This document shows, in pieces, positions 1 through 9,094 of a stretch of DNA of 64,000 nt; the stretch's first letter is position 1; every line of letters starts with the position of its first letter. The notes under the pieces are model-generated. The model saw only the letters and a program-made list of their open reading frames with translations, was not told the DNA's origin and did not search any database. Source of the DNA: CAYMUL01 sp964393605 (lineage in GTDB: Bacteria > Bacteroidota > Ignavibacteria > Ignavibacteriales > Ignavibacteriaceae); the NCBI GenBank assembly GCA_964393605.1, contig CAYMUL010000001.1, positions 186,001-250,000 on the forward strand. The letters are read 5' to 3'. A program made the position numbers and the translations under genes.

Positions 1-52
1 AAATGGTACGCCTTTTGTTTGTAAAGGTATTAAATATTTTGAAAGATAAAGA

Positions 53-250
53 TTGAAGAAACAAATTCTCGTAATTGATGATGAAACTATTGAACTTAAA
101 AAACTCAGGGAGATTCTATCGAAGTCAGGTTATGGCATAATTACCGCCACAGACCTTGAAACCGGAAAGCAACTTTCGGAAAAAGTTCACTTCGATTACA
201 TACTAAAAAAATCTGATTTATCTACAAATCAGAAAGAAACGAAATTATAA
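53..250 (+). pseudogene. Truncated CheY-like receiver domain remnant
   Basis: A 65-residue ORF with a TTG start (no in-frame ATG). The N-terminal half reads as a response-regulator receiver: beta-1 'ILVIDDE' with the acidic pair at residues 10-11, then a helix and a second strand. Where the phospho-acceptor strand should be ('FDxILxD'), the sequence is 'FDYILKKSDL', so Lys replaces the Asp and the reading frame ends shortly afterwards. A full receiver is about 115-125 residues, so this is about half a domain with no acceptor site. An upstream reading frame ends at 49 or 56, so it probably followed another gene. I infer a decayed gene or a non-phosphorylatable relic. Confidence 0.5.
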
Positions 251-284
251 ATAACTTATTACACTAATCACTAACGGAGAAAAA

Positions 285-2732
285 ATGAAATACTTCTCAA
301 TAATTCTTCTCTTTGCATTTACAACTGCATTTGCCTCAAGTGGCAGCGGCGGTAATGAATCAAAGCAGAAAAATTCAAATAAAGGGCAAAACATTTCTGC
401 TCAATTTTTACAACTCGCAAACACACTCATTGCACAACAACGTTTTGAAGACGCCGCTCAAGCATACAGAGATTATGTTCTTCACACACCCGATGCAGAT
501 GCAGAATATTACAGCCAGGTAATCGATATTCTTTTAAGAGATGATGCACCTGTTGAAATAAAAAATATCGGCGGAAACATCAACTCTGCTTCTTCAGATA
601 TCTTTCCGAGAATTTCATCAGACGGAAAAACGCTTTACTTTATTTCTAAAAAAGTCGGCGGTTTTGGCGGAGATGATTCCTGGTATTCTAAAAAAGATGG
701 TTCCGGAAATTGGGGACCGTCGGTTAACTTTGGTAAATCCTTAAACACTACAACTCACGAAGGAATTCTCGCAATATCGAGCGATGATCAATTCGCAATT
801 GTATTTGGAAACTACGGCGGTTCTTTCGGTAGCGGAGATCTTTTTTATATTGTTAGAAGAGGCGATAGATGGACATTGCCTTGTAACCTCGGCGGTACTA
901 TCAACAGCCGTTCTTGGGAAAGCATGGCTAACCTTGCACCCGACGGAAAATCTCTTCTCTTCACATCCGACCGTTCCGGCGGAAAAGGAGATGAAGATAT
1001 TTATGTTGCAACTTTAACTGAAAACGGTTGGACTACACCTTTGAATCTCGGCTCGGTTATTAATACTGCCGGAAGCGAAAAATATCCCTTCCTTTCTGCA
1101 GATGGAAAAACTCTTTACTTTTCGAGCGATACTCATCCCGGACTCGGAAAACAAGATCTCTTTTACAGTAAAAGATTAGATGATTCATGGACTAATTGGA
1201 GCAAGCCCGTCAACCTTGGCAAATACATCAACACCGCTGAAAACGATCAAGACTTAACAATCCCTGCATCAGGCGATATTGGATTCATCGTTAAATACAA
1301 CCAAGCCGGTGGATTTGGTGATGCCGATATTTATACGTTTGTAATTCCGGATGAATTCAGACCTGAAAAAGTATTTTCTATTTACGGAAAAGTTACAGAT
1401 GAAGATGGCGCACCTGTTGCGGCAATCATTCACTACTTTGATAAAGCTACCGGCGAAGAATTGGCAAAAGCTGTCTCCAATAGTAAAGACGGAATGTATT
1501 CAACAACTTTACCCTACGGCAGAGAATATGTGATCTCAATTGATATGAAAGGATTTTTATACACATCGGATTACATTGATCTTCGCCCGAAAAAAGAAGA
1601 AGGTACCCGCAGAGACTATACTCTTCAAAGAGTTAAAGTTGGTTTGAAATTTGAATTGAAAAATATTTATTTCGATTCAGGTAAAGCTACTTTAAGAGAA
1701 GAAAGCAAAGTCGAGATAGATAAACTTGTTGATCTTCTTGCAAAATATCCGATTACAATCGAACTCGGCGGACACACCGATAGCGACGGTTCCGAAGAGA
1801 ATAATAAAAAACTTTCTCAAGACCGTGTCAATAGTGTTCGTGAATACTTAATTCAAAAAGGAATTGATAAAGAGAGAATTACCGCAGTCGGATACGGCGA
1901 GGAATTCCCGATTGCATCAAACGATACCGATGAAGGGAAACAAAGAAATCGCCGCGTTGAAGTTAAAGTAACACAAGTCGTTGAAGAAAAAGGCGGCGGC
2001 GAAGTTGTTACTCAAGAACCTGAAGTTAAAAAGAAAGAAGAAGCTAAATTCGATATGCTTGCGATGTTAAAATATGCGGCAGAAATCGGCGGATTGCCAA
2101 AAGGTTCTCCTTGTTCGGATGATAATTATTTCTTCAAAGATGTTCCATGGGTTCCAAATACAGATGATGGCGAAGACCGTGAGTACGGCGAAATCTATTC
2201 GTTGGATGACTACATTCATGGCGGATTCAGCGCGCACTTGTTGAACTATGGTTTCAATGGGGCAAGCGATGGATTCCTCGGTGCCGGTTTAACTTTTACA
2301 GACGATGAATTCGGCGATTACTATTTCAATTATTTCTTTAGCGGACCTGACGCATACTCATTTATGGGACAGTTTGGTTCTACTTATGATTGGTCATTGT
2401 ATTGGTTAACATCAATGAATTTCCATCTCCGCACGGCATATGAAATTACTGCATACGGTTTGGATGTTCCCGGCTTGGCTAGTGAAGATAAATTCCAATA
2501 CTACTTGAACATACCGATTGGTGTAAGATATTTGCATCAATTATCCGGCTTTAATCTTGGGGCGGATGTCACATTTAACGTAAATGTGTTAAAGCACAAG
2601 AATATGAACTCGTCTCCTGGTTATTTTAGCATTGGAGCAAATGCTCGTTGGGGAATGTTCCAAGGCGGGTTATACATTAACAGCGGCGACGTTGTTGATT
2701 ACTTCGGATTTAGAGCCGGTGTAACTTTCTAA
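285..2732 (+). CDS. OmpA-family envelope protein with PD40 propeller, regulatory-like domain and C-terminal barrel-like extension
   Basis: 815 residues with a signal peptide (MKYFSIILLFAFTTAFA). GGAG sits 6 nt before the ATG. The mature part starts with a short TPR-like helix pair (about 40-90), then repeated WD40-like/PD40 blades ('FPRISSDGKTLYF', 'SMANLAPDGKSLLFTSDRSGG', 'YPFLSADGKTLYFSSD', about 105-355), a carboxypeptidase-regulatory-like beta sandwich (about 365-450) and an OmpA peptidoglycan-binding domain (about 458-560; 'YFDSGKATLR', 'GHTDSDGS', 'NRRVEV'). It should tether the outer membrane to peptidoglycan. Family members usually end at or soon after OmpA; here about 225 more residues follow, rich in aromatic/glycine strand patterns and ending in Phe like an outer-membrane barrel. 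Followed by a clear terminator at 2771. Confidence 0.88.
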   Translation: MKYFSIILLFAFTTAFASSGSGGNESKQKNSNKGQNISAQFLQLANTLIAQQRFEDAAQAYRDYVLHTPDADAEYYSQVIDILLRDDAPVEIKNIGGNINSASSDIFPRISSDGKTLYFISKKVGGFGGDDSWYSKKDGSGNWGPSVNFGKSLNTTTHEGILAISSDDQFAIVFGNYGGSFGSGDLFYIVRRGDRWTLPCNLGGTINSRSWESMANLAPDGKSLLFTSDRSGGKGDEDIYVATLTENGWTTPLNLGSVINTAGSEKYPFLSADGKTLYFSSDTHPGLGKQDLFYSKRLDDSWTNWSKPVNLGKYINTAENDQDLTIPASGDIGFIVKYNQAGGFGDADIYTFVIPDEFRPEKVFSIYGKVTDEDGAPVAAIIHYFDKATGEELAKAVSNSKDGMYSTTLPYGREYVISIDMKGFLYTSDYIDLRPKKEEGTRRDYTLQRVKVGLKFELKNIYFDSGKATLREESKVEIDKLVDLLAKYPITIELGGHTDSDGSEENNKKLSQDRVNSVREYLIQKGIDKERITAVGYGEEFPIASNDTDEGKQRNRRVEVKVTQVVEEKGGGEVVTQEPEVKKKEEAKFDMLAMLKYAAEIGGLPKGSPCSDDNYFFKDVPWVPNTDDGEDREYGEIYSLDDYIHGGFSAHLLNYGFNGASDGFLGAGLTFTDDEFGDYYFNYFFSGPDAYSFMGQFGSTYDWSLYWLTSMNFHLRTAYEITAYGLDVPGLASEDKFQYYLNIPIGVRYLHQLSGFNLGADVTFNVNVLKHKNMNSSPGYFSIGANARWGMFQGGLYINSGDVVDYFGFRAGVTF

Positions 2733-2770
2733 ATCTCCCCACGGGTCTTTACCCTTTCTTTATCTCGTTA

Positions 2771-2797
2771 AACCCCGACGCCTGTCGGGGTTTTTTA
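2771..2797 (+). terminator. Rho-independent terminator of the OmpA-family gene
   Basis: Perfect 9-bp stem AACCCCGAC / GTCGGGGTT with a 4-nt loop (GCCT), followed directly by a T run, 38 nt after the stop codon at 2732. GC-rich stem in an AT-rich setting plus U tail is the classic intrinsic terminator layout. Confidence 0.9.
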
Positions 2798-2908
2798 TTT
2801 TAAATTTTTTCATCTCAACAAAAAGAAAAGCAGTTATGAATTGGTTTTAATTTCATTATTGTGTTCGCACTAAAAAGTTTATTAATCTAAAATTGGAAAA
2901 GAACTATA

Positions 2909-3026
2909 AACCGTTCCCAAAGGGACAGGTGAAACGGTTCGCACTTCTTTAATTTGTTATTAACCAACGGCTTAAGCCGTTGGTTAAAGGAAATACTTAG
3001 AGAATAGTTTAACGGTTTCAACCGTT
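2909..3026. repeat. Cluster of palindromic REP-like elements
   Basis: Between the OmpA terminator and the end of the convergent TonB receptor gene. Three inverted structures lie close together: AACCGTT (2909-2915) facing AACGGTT (2933-2939); a perfect 28-nt palindrome at 2960-2987 whose half is TTAACCAACGGCTT; and AACGGTT-TC-AACCGTT at 3011-3026. The shared ACCGTT/AACGGTT words suggest one repeat family. Short imperfect palindromes like these in convergent intergenic spaces are typical of REP elements mobilised by REP-associated tyrosine transposases; no transposase is present in this window. The remaining sequence of the 335-nt gap shows no gene. Confidence 0.65.
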
Positions 3027-3067
3027 TCCTACTTTATTATAGTCGACTTATTATTGTAAAAATAAAT

Positions 3068-5254
3068 TTACAAAGTGAGCTCGAAGCCTGCAGAAATAAA
3101 TCTTGGCAGTCCAACTTTAATTCCTTGCGGACGTCTGCTTGCAATATATCTTTCGTCGGTAAGATTTTTTACTGCAATGAAGATTTGACTATTGTAATAA
3201 TCGAGTGAATATTTGAGTGTCAAATCGAAGATTGTGTAAGAAGGGATTTTTCCGATTTCTCCGTTTGGTGATGACTCTTCTGTATTTAATTCATCGCCGA
3301 AATGTTCGCCGACTTTGTTAATTCCAAGCGTTGCGGAAAGGGATTGCAAAAATTGTAAGTGTAGTGAATTGTTAAATAGAAATTCCGGCGCATAAGGAAG
3401 TTTATTTCCATTTACATTTACGCTCGAGACAAATCGATCTGAATTATATTTTGAACTGCTGATGGTAACGTTGCCGGTATAGTTCAAACCAAAATTTAAA
3501 TTGAAGATAGAAGTGAAATCAACACCGATGGAAGATTCGAATCCTTGATGCAAAGTTTTTCCGCCGTTAGTTAAACCTGTGCCGCTACCGCCGGACGAAA
3601 CAGAAACGGGGATAACTTGATTTGAAAAATCGAGGCGATAAACTGTGGCTTCAAATTTAATCGCGTCAAAAATTTTTGTGCGGATGCCTAATTCATAATT
3701 CCAACTTCGCTCGGCTTCTAATTTCAGCGAGTTACCTGAATTATCGATAGCGTCTTTAATTCTCGGTGGCGCGTAACCCTTATGAACGCCTGCAAAAATA
3801 GTTGCAGTATTTCCGATGTTGTAATTCAATCCAATGCCGGGAATTATTTCGAATAATTTATCCGTGCCGAAAATAGAAGTATCTTTGCTCGAAGCGCGGT
3901 TAATCGTTCTTTCAAAAGTGAATTGCTCCAACCTGATGCCCGGCGTTAAACTGAATAAATCCGAAAACAAAATTTTGTTTTGGAGAAAGAAACTTCCCGC
4001 GTAGCCTGTTCTAATTTCATCGTTCGTTAAATCACCCGAGAGTGCGTCAAATTTTTTACCCTTTACGCTTTGTTCGAATGCTCGTTCAAATAAAAATCTT
4101 ATTCCTCCTTCAAGTTGACTTTCAATGTTCGAAATTTTATACGTTGTGAAGAATCGCGGTTCAATTCCGGCGACTTCAAATTGTCTGTTTCGTTGATTGG
4201 TGCTGTTCTTCATATAAATTGCGCCTCCGGCAATAGAGGTATCTCCCCAGATTACTCCGGTTAAGTTTGAAGTTTTTGATCTGCTGAAATCCTGCCTCAA
4301 CCAATTGCGTGTGGTTGTATAACCGAATGCAGTTGTTTTAAGTATGAAACTATTTCCGATTGTGGTATGATGTGAAAGACTAACAGAATATCGTCTCACG
4401 CTCAAGCGATCGTTCGGTGCAACTACGGTGAAATACTCACCCCGATCGTACATGGTTTGTGTAATTCCGATGTAAGTTGAATTTGAAGATTCATCATAAG
4501 CAGAAAATTTTATTCCGAGTTTCGAACCATCTTGAAAATTCAAATTCACTTTTGAAGTTATGTCGTTAATGCGAAATTCGGTTGTACCGATTTTATCCGC
4601 TTCTTTATGAAGTACTCCGATTCTAAATCCTAAATTATCAAATGTATTTCCGAACGAAGCATTGCCGATTAGAAATCCATTTTTGCCAGCGCGTAAAGCA
4701 ATCTTAGTTTCTTCACTCTGCGGCGGATCGGATGTGATGTAATTCAATACTCCTCCGATAGTTTGCGGACCAAAAAGAATTGAGCCGCTTCCTTTAAGTA
4801 ATTCGATATTGCTAATCCTTTCGATTGAGGGAGTATAATACATCTCCGGTTCCCCATACGGTGCAAGAGAAACCGGCACGCCGTCTTCGAGCACGTGTAT
4901 AGTTCTTGCGCGGTCAGGGTCCAATCCGCGAATGCCAAGATTTATTCGAAGTCCCATTCCTTCTTCTTCCGAAATATGTACGCCTGAAATTTTCTTAATC
5001 ATCTCATTGCCTGTAACGGGAATCATCTCACTCAAATCTTTTTGGTTAATCAGTTCTGCCGAACCGGGAATCAATCTTAATGCATCAACTTTATTTCCGA
5101 GCACATAAATTTGAGGATGCTCGTATTTAAGTAATGAATCATCTTTGGCTTCATTCATTCCATTATTTTGAAGCGCGCGCTTCGGATCGTCTGCAGAAAC
5201 TGTTTGAACAGCGATTAGCAAAAAAAGGAGTACTTGGGTTAGTTTATTTTTCAC
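3068..5254 (-). CDS. TonB-dependent receptor, FecA-like
   Basis: 728 residues with signal peptide (MKNKLTQVLLFLLIAVQTVSA). The plug domain (about 55-175) carries motifs strongly reminiscent of the ferric dicitrate receptor FecA: 'NLGIRGLDPDRARTIHVLEDG', 'APYGEPEMYYTPSIERI' and 'LKGSGSILFGPQTIGGVLNY'. The rest is a 22-strand-type barrel with the usual C-terminal 'KNLTDERYIASR...' strand and terminal aromatic/Leu residues. It would import an iron chelate across the outer membrane using TonB energy. It lacks an N-terminal FecA signalling domain, so transcriptional signalling through a sigma factor is unlikely. It stands alone; the substrate is inferred only from plug similarity. Confidence 0.85.
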   Translation of the reverse strand: MKNKLTQVLLFLLIAVQTVSADDPKRALQNNGMNEAKDDSLLKYEHPQIYVLGNKVDALRLIPGSAELINQKDLSEMIPVTGNEMIKKISGVHISEEEGMGLRINLGIRGLDPDRARTIHVLEDGVPVSLAPYGEPEMYYTPSIERISNIELLKGSGSILFGPQTIGGVLNYITSDPPQSEETKIALRAGKNGFLIGNASFGNTFDNLGFRIGVLHKEADKIGTTEFRINDITSKVNLNFQDGSKLGIKFSAYDESSNSTYIGITQTMYDRGEYFTVVAPNDRLSVRRYSVSLSHHTTIGNSFILKTTAFGYTTTRNWLRQDFSRSKTSNLTGVIWGDTSIAGGAIYMKNSTNQRNRQFEVAGIEPRFFTTYKISNIESQLEGGIRFLFERAFEQSVKGKKFDALSGDLTNDEIRTGYAGSFFLQNKILFSDLFSLTPGIRLEQFTFERTINRASSKDTSIFGTDKLFEIIPGIGLNYNIGNTATIFAGVHKGYAPPRIKDAIDNSGNSLKLEAERSWNYELGIRTKIFDAIKFEATVYRLDFSNQVIPVSVSSGGSGTGLTNGGKTLHQGFESSIGVDFTSIFNLNFGLNYTGNVTISSSKYNSDRFVSSVNVNGNKLPYAPEFLFNNSLHLQFLQSLSATLGINKVGEHFGDELNTEESSPNGEIGKIPSYTIFDLTLKYSLDYYNSQIFIAVKNLTDERYIASRRPQGIKVGLPRFISAGFELTL

Positions 5255-5483
5255 GGGTTGACCTATTTAGTAGTTACATAAATTTATTATTATTTAGACT
5301 GAATCTACATAACGACGGAAAATATATCAACCCAAATCCGATTGTCTAAAAATTTCTGTTTCAGGAAAACATAAAAACGAAATTACTTTTAACCGTATAG
5401 TTGTGTGGATTGTAAAAATAATTTTCAATATTTTACTTTTGTAACAGAAGTTTTTCACACAAAAAAAATGAGAAAGGAAGATG

Positions 5484-6101
5484 ATGAAAATAGCAATTAT
5501 CGGCGCGGGAAATGTCGGCGGAACGTTAGCAAAAAATTGGGCGAATGCCGGATACTCAATTTTGCTTGGGTTAAGAGATTTAAATTCAGATGATGGAAAA
5601 GAAATGGAAAAATATTCTGCAAATATTTCATCTCACACAATTGGAGAAGCGATAAATAATGCTGAAGTTGTACTCTTTGCAACTCCGCCGGATGCGGCAG
5701 TATCAATTGCAAAACAAAATCCATCTCTAAAAAATAAAGTTATTATTGACGCAACAAATTCTATTTTCAAAAAACCAGAACCTTACAAAACTGCTTTCGA
5801 AGGAATAAAGAAAGAAACAAAATGCGATGATGTTGCAAAGTGTTTCAACTCAACCGGATTTGAGAATATGGAAAATCCAAAATACAATGGAATGGGCATA
5901 GATATGTTCGTCGCTGCGTCAAGCGTGAAAGCGAAAGATATTGCCAAACAATTGGCGCGTGATTGTGGCTTTGCCGAATGCTACGACTTCGGTGGTGATG
6001 ACAAAGTTGAACTACTCGAACAATTTGCGTTCGGATGGATCAATTTGGCAATTATGCAAAAGCAGGGAAGAAATATTGCGTTTAAGGTTTTGAGACGTTA
6101 A
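5484..6101 (+). CDS. NAD(P)-binding oxidoreductase, F420-reductase-like
   Basis: 205 residues. The N-terminal Rossmann fold begins 'MKIAIIGAGNVGGTLAKNWANAGY' style: the GxGNVG loop is at residues 7-12. The later 'VVLFATPPDAA' and 'KVIIDATNSI' match NADPH-dependent F420 reductase / coenzyme-binding reductases of the NAD(P)-binding superfamily, and 'KCFNSTGFENMENP' matches the same family's substrate loop. The substrate is unknown; many bacterial members do not use F420. Two ATGs are adjacent (5481 and 5484). AGGA at 5475-5478 is too close for the first and 5 nt from the second, so I start at 5484. Monocistronic, divergent from the TonB receptor. Confidence 0.75.
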   Translation: MKIAIIGAGNVGGTLAKNWANAGYSILLGLRDLNSDDGKEMEKYSANISSHTIGEAINNAEVVLFATPPDAAVSIAKQNPSLKNKVIIDATNSIFKKPEPYKTAFEGIKKETKCDDVAKCFNSTGFENMENPKYNGMGIDMFVAASSVKAKDIAKQLARDCGFAECYDFGGDDKVELLEQFAFGWINLAIMQKQGRNIAFKVLRR

Positions 6102-6325
6102 TATTTTTTTCTCTCCTCATTTCATCCCTAAAAAAAATTCTCATAAATTTTTTATTATGATTGAATCTTATCTCTTCTTGAATGAATCATATCTTTAAAG
6201 ATAAATCTTAACAAGATTAAAGATTTTTCACAATGCACGGTGAGAACTGAATTTATTTATTCGCTTCCCGGCATTAATTTTGAACTAACAAATTTTATTT
6301 TTGGAAGAAACCAAAAGAGATAAAA

Positions 6326-7909
6326 ATGAAAAAAATTGTACTCGCACTTTCGATTTTAGGATTGATAATCTTAATTGCTTACGGCACTCTACTTCAGAAA
6401 GATGCTTTGCCCACCGAATTGATGAAACTTCAAGAAAAGTATTCCACAAAAAATATCACCTCAGTTGACCACTCAAAATTTCCGATTCTCTCACAAAAAT
6501 TTTCTACCGCAAAAGAAGTAACTACCGCATGTATAAATTGTCATAACAAGCGACACATTGAAGTGATGCAGTCGAGCCATTGGAATTGGCAACGAGAAGA
6601 ATACATTGAAGGTAGAGGCATTGTTTATCTCGGCAAGAAAAATGCAATCAACAATTTTTGTATCGGCACTGAAGGAAACGAACAGAGCTGTGCCAAATGT
6701 CATATTGGTTATGGAATGGATTCGAAAGGAAAAATTTTTACCGACTCAACTAATGTTGATTGCCTCGTTTGTCATGATGGCTCCGAAACTTATGTGAAGG
6801 GTGCAGAATTAGGCGGTGCGCCGGATCCAAAATTAAATTTAAATATCGTTGCGCAAAGCGTTGGCAAACCAAAGCGCACTAACTGCGGCGTTTGTCATTT
6901 CTTCGGCGGCGGCGGGAACAATGTAAAACATGGCGATCTCGATATGGTAATGTTTGACCCGACGAAAGATATCGATATCCATATGGCGAGCGATGGTGCG
7001 AATCTTCAGTGCGTCGATTGTCATTTAGCCGAGAATCACAACATGCTCGGAAAAATTTATTCTTTATCATCGATGAATTTAAATCGCTCCACATGTGAAC
7101 AATGCCATGGAGATTATCCACACGCAGATGATATTCTCAACGAACATAATTTAAAAGTTGCTTGTCAAAGTTGTCATATCCCTATTTACGCAAAAGCAAA
7201 TTCAACAAAGATGTATTGGGATTGGTCAACTGCCGGTAAATTAAAAAATGGTGAACCATTTCACGAAGAAGATAGTTTGGGCAATCATACGTATCTTTCC
7301 ATCAAAGGGAGTTTTAAGTGGGAAAGAAATGTAAAACCTGATTACATCTGGTTCAACGGCACGGCTTCCCATTATCTTAAAGGAGATAAAATTCATGACA
7401 CAACTTCACAACTCGTGATAAATCAATTGCACGGTTCGTATCAAGACGCTGAATCGAAAATTATTCCTGTTAAAATTCATGTTGCGAAACAACCGTTTGA
7501 TCCTGTGAATAGAATTTTGATAAAGCCGAAATTATTCGCTGAAGAAAAAGGACTCGGTGCATTCTGGACTGATTTCAATTGGGAATCTGCTGCACGTGTA
7601 GGAATGGATGAAGCTAATTTACCTTTCAGCGGCAAAGTTGATTTTATCGAAACAAAAATGTATTGGCCCATCAATCACATGGTTTCATCAAAGGATAATG
7701 TGGTTGAATGCAATGAGTGTCACACCCGCGAAAATAGCCGTCTTGCCGAGCTTACAGATTTTTACTTGCCGGGAAGAGATCGTTCCATTCTTGTTGATAC
7801 TTTCGGAAAATGGTTATTGATTTTATCTCTTATAGCGATTGTTGTTCATGGTTCATTCAGAATTGTAAGTGCGAGAAAAAATAAATCGGGAGGAAAAAAT
7901 GCCGTCTAA
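6326..7909 (+). CDS. Octaheme c-type cytochrome, tetrathionate reductase family
   Basis: 527 residues with an uncleaved-looking N-terminal hydrophobic segment (about 4-24) and a C-terminal membrane helix (about 493-512), so it is anchored facing the periplasm. Eight CxxCH heme motifs are visible: CINCH, CAKCH, CLVCH, CGVCH, CVDCH, CEQCH, CQSCH and CNECH, the count of octaheme tetrathionate reductase (OTR) proteins, with the family's long heme-free stretch between motifs 7 and 8. OTR-type enzymes reduce tetrathionate and can also reduce nitrite or hydroxylamine. The neighbouring cytochrome b and sulfur-transport genes favour a sulfur oxyanion substrate (inference). First gene of a four-gene operon; the next start overlaps its end by 11 nt. 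Confidence 0.88.
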   Translation: MKKIVLALSILGLIILIAYGTLLQKDALPTELMKLQEKYSTKNITSVDHSKFPILSQKFSTAKEVTTACINCHNKRHIEVMQSSHWNWQREEYIEGRGIVYLGKKNAINNFCIGTEGNEQSCAKCHIGYGMDSKGKIFTDSTNVDCLVCHDGSETYVKGAELGGAPDPKLNLNIVAQSVGKPKRTNCGVCHFFGGGGNNVKHGDLDMVMFDPTKDIDIHMASDGANLQCVDCHLAENHNMLGKIYSLSSMNLNRSTCEQCHGDYPHADDILNEHNLKVACQSCHIPIYAKANSTKMYWDWSTAGKLKNGEPFHEEDSLGNHTYLSIKGSFKWERNVKPDYIWFNGTASHYLKGDKIHDTTSQLVINQLHGSYQDAESKIIPVKIHVAKQPFDPVNRILIKPKLFAEEKGLGAFWTDFNWESAARVGMDEANLPFSGKVDFIETKMYWPINHMVSSKDNVVECNECHTRENSRLAELTDFYLPGRDRSILVDTFGKWLLILSLIAIVVHGSFRIVSARKNKSGGKNAV

Positions 7910-8555
7910 AAAAGTTTATGTCTATCGTTCATTCGAAAGATTTTGGCATTGGCTGCAATCTATTTTAATTATGTTTCTGGCTTTCACGGGATTTGAAATT
8001 CACGGTTCATACTCGTTCTTCGGATTTCGCGAAGCAGTTAAGTATCATTCAATTGCCGCATACGTTTTAATTGTGTTGATCGTGTTTGCTATCTTCTGGC
8101 ATTTTACAACGGGCGAGTGGAAACAATATATCCCTTCATTCCAAAATATAAAAGCCCAGTTGAATTATTATATCTTCGGAATTTTTAAGAACGCTCCTCA
8201 TCCGACAAAAAAAACAGTATTGAGCAAATTAAATCCTCTACAAAAATTAACTTACTTAGGATTAAAGATTTTAGTAATCCCCGTCAGCGTAACAACAGGC
8301 TTGCTTTATCTGTTGTATCGCTATCCGCAGCGACACGGAATTGAATCGCTGAATATTCAATCGTTAGAATTAATTGCAGTAATACATACTCTTGCCGCAT
8401 TTTTACTTGTTGGATTTTTGATACTCCATTTCTATCTCCTCACAACCGGAAAAACTCCAACCTCAAATTTGAAAGCGATGATAACCGGTTATGAAGAACT
8501 TGAAGAAGATGAAGTTATTACAACGGAAAAACATTCACACGAAAATAAAAATTAA
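7899..8555 (+). CDS. Membrane cytochrome b (Ni-hydrogenase cyt b / thiosulfate reductase cyt b type)
   Basis: 218 residues, four to five membrane helices. Candidate heme-ligand histidines lie in 'FERFWHWLQ' and 'FEIHGSY' (first helix), 'YHSIAAYV' and 'FWHFTTGEW' (second), and 'VIHTLAA' and 'LILHFYL' (last), as in the cytochrome b561/Ni-hydrogenase b family. It should pass quinol electrons to the octaheme cytochrome. GGAGG 4-5 nt before the ATG at 7899 fixes the start inside the end of the cytochrome c gene; an upstream in-frame start lacks such a site. The overlap indicates translational coupling. Ends with a charged acidic/His tail (residues about 200-218). Confidence 0.82.
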   Translation: MPSKKVYVYRSFERFWHWLQSILIMFLAFTGFEIHGSYSFFGFREAVKYHSIAAYVLIVLIVFAIFWHFTTGEWKQYIPSFQNIKAQLNYYIFGIFKNAPHPTKKTVLSKLNPLQKLTYLGLKILVIPVSVTTGLLYLLYRYPQRHGIESLNIQSLELIAVIHTLAAFLLVGFLILHFYLLTTGKTPTSNLKAMITGYEELEEDEVITTEKHSHENKN

Positions 8556-8566
8556 AAGAGAAAACT

Positions 8567-9082
8567 ATGAATGAAACAAAATACATGAATCCTTATTTAG
8601 CCGGAGTGCTTCTCGGCTTGTTATTATTGGCTACACTTTACATTACCGGGCGCGGACTTGGTGCAAGCGGCGCGGTAAAAAGTTTCGCAGTTGCAACAGT
8701 GCAATCTGTTGCGCCCGAGCATGCGCAGTCTGCAAAATTTTATCAAGAATATTCGGAAGAACATTCGGATAACCCCTTGAAAAATTGGCTCGTGTTTGAA
8801 ATAATAGGCGTAGTCATCGGTGCTTTTCTTTCGGGATTAATCAGTAATCGTTTGAGTTTGAAGGTGGAATTCGGTCCGCGAACAACGAGTAGAATGAGAA
8901 TTTACGGCGCGGTTATTGGCGGAGTGTTGTGGGGAATCGGTTCGCAACTCGGAAGGGGATGCACAAGCGGCGCGGCTCTCAGCGGCTTGGCGGTGATGTC
9001 TGCCGGTGGAATAATTACTATGTTTGCAATTTTTGCAGGCGCTTATGCATTCGCATATTTTTTTAGAAAGTTTTGGATTTAA
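8567..9082 (+). CDS. YeeE/YedE-family sulfur transporter subunit (first half)
   Basis: 171 residues with about four membrane helices. Carries the family signature 'GSQLGRGCTSGAALSG' (about 123-138), with the conserved Cys that in thiosulfate transporter TsuA-type proteins contacts the substrate. It corresponds to one half of a full YeeE protein; the other half is the next gene 12 nt downstream. Placed in an operon with an octaheme tetrathionate-type reductase, it likely imports or exports a sulfur compound linked to that reaction (inference). Confidence 0.82.
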   Translation: MNETKYMNPYLAGVLLGLLLLATLYITGRGLGASGAVKSFAVATVQSVAPEHAQSAKFYQEYSEEHSDNPLKNWLVFEIIGVVIGAFLSGLISNRLSLKVEFGPRTTSRMRIYGAVIGGVLWGIGSQLGRGCTSGAALSGLAVMSAGGIITMFAIFAGAYAFAYFFRKFWI

Positions 9083-9094
9083 GGAGAAGATTTT

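Noticed and set aside
6278..6303. Bacteroidota-type promoter (TTTG and TATTTTTG) before the octaheme cytochrome gene
   Set aside because: The TAnnTTTG box at 6296-6303 is perfect, but the TTTG at 6279-6282 is only 13 nt away, shorter than the usual spacing, so I did not list it as a feature.
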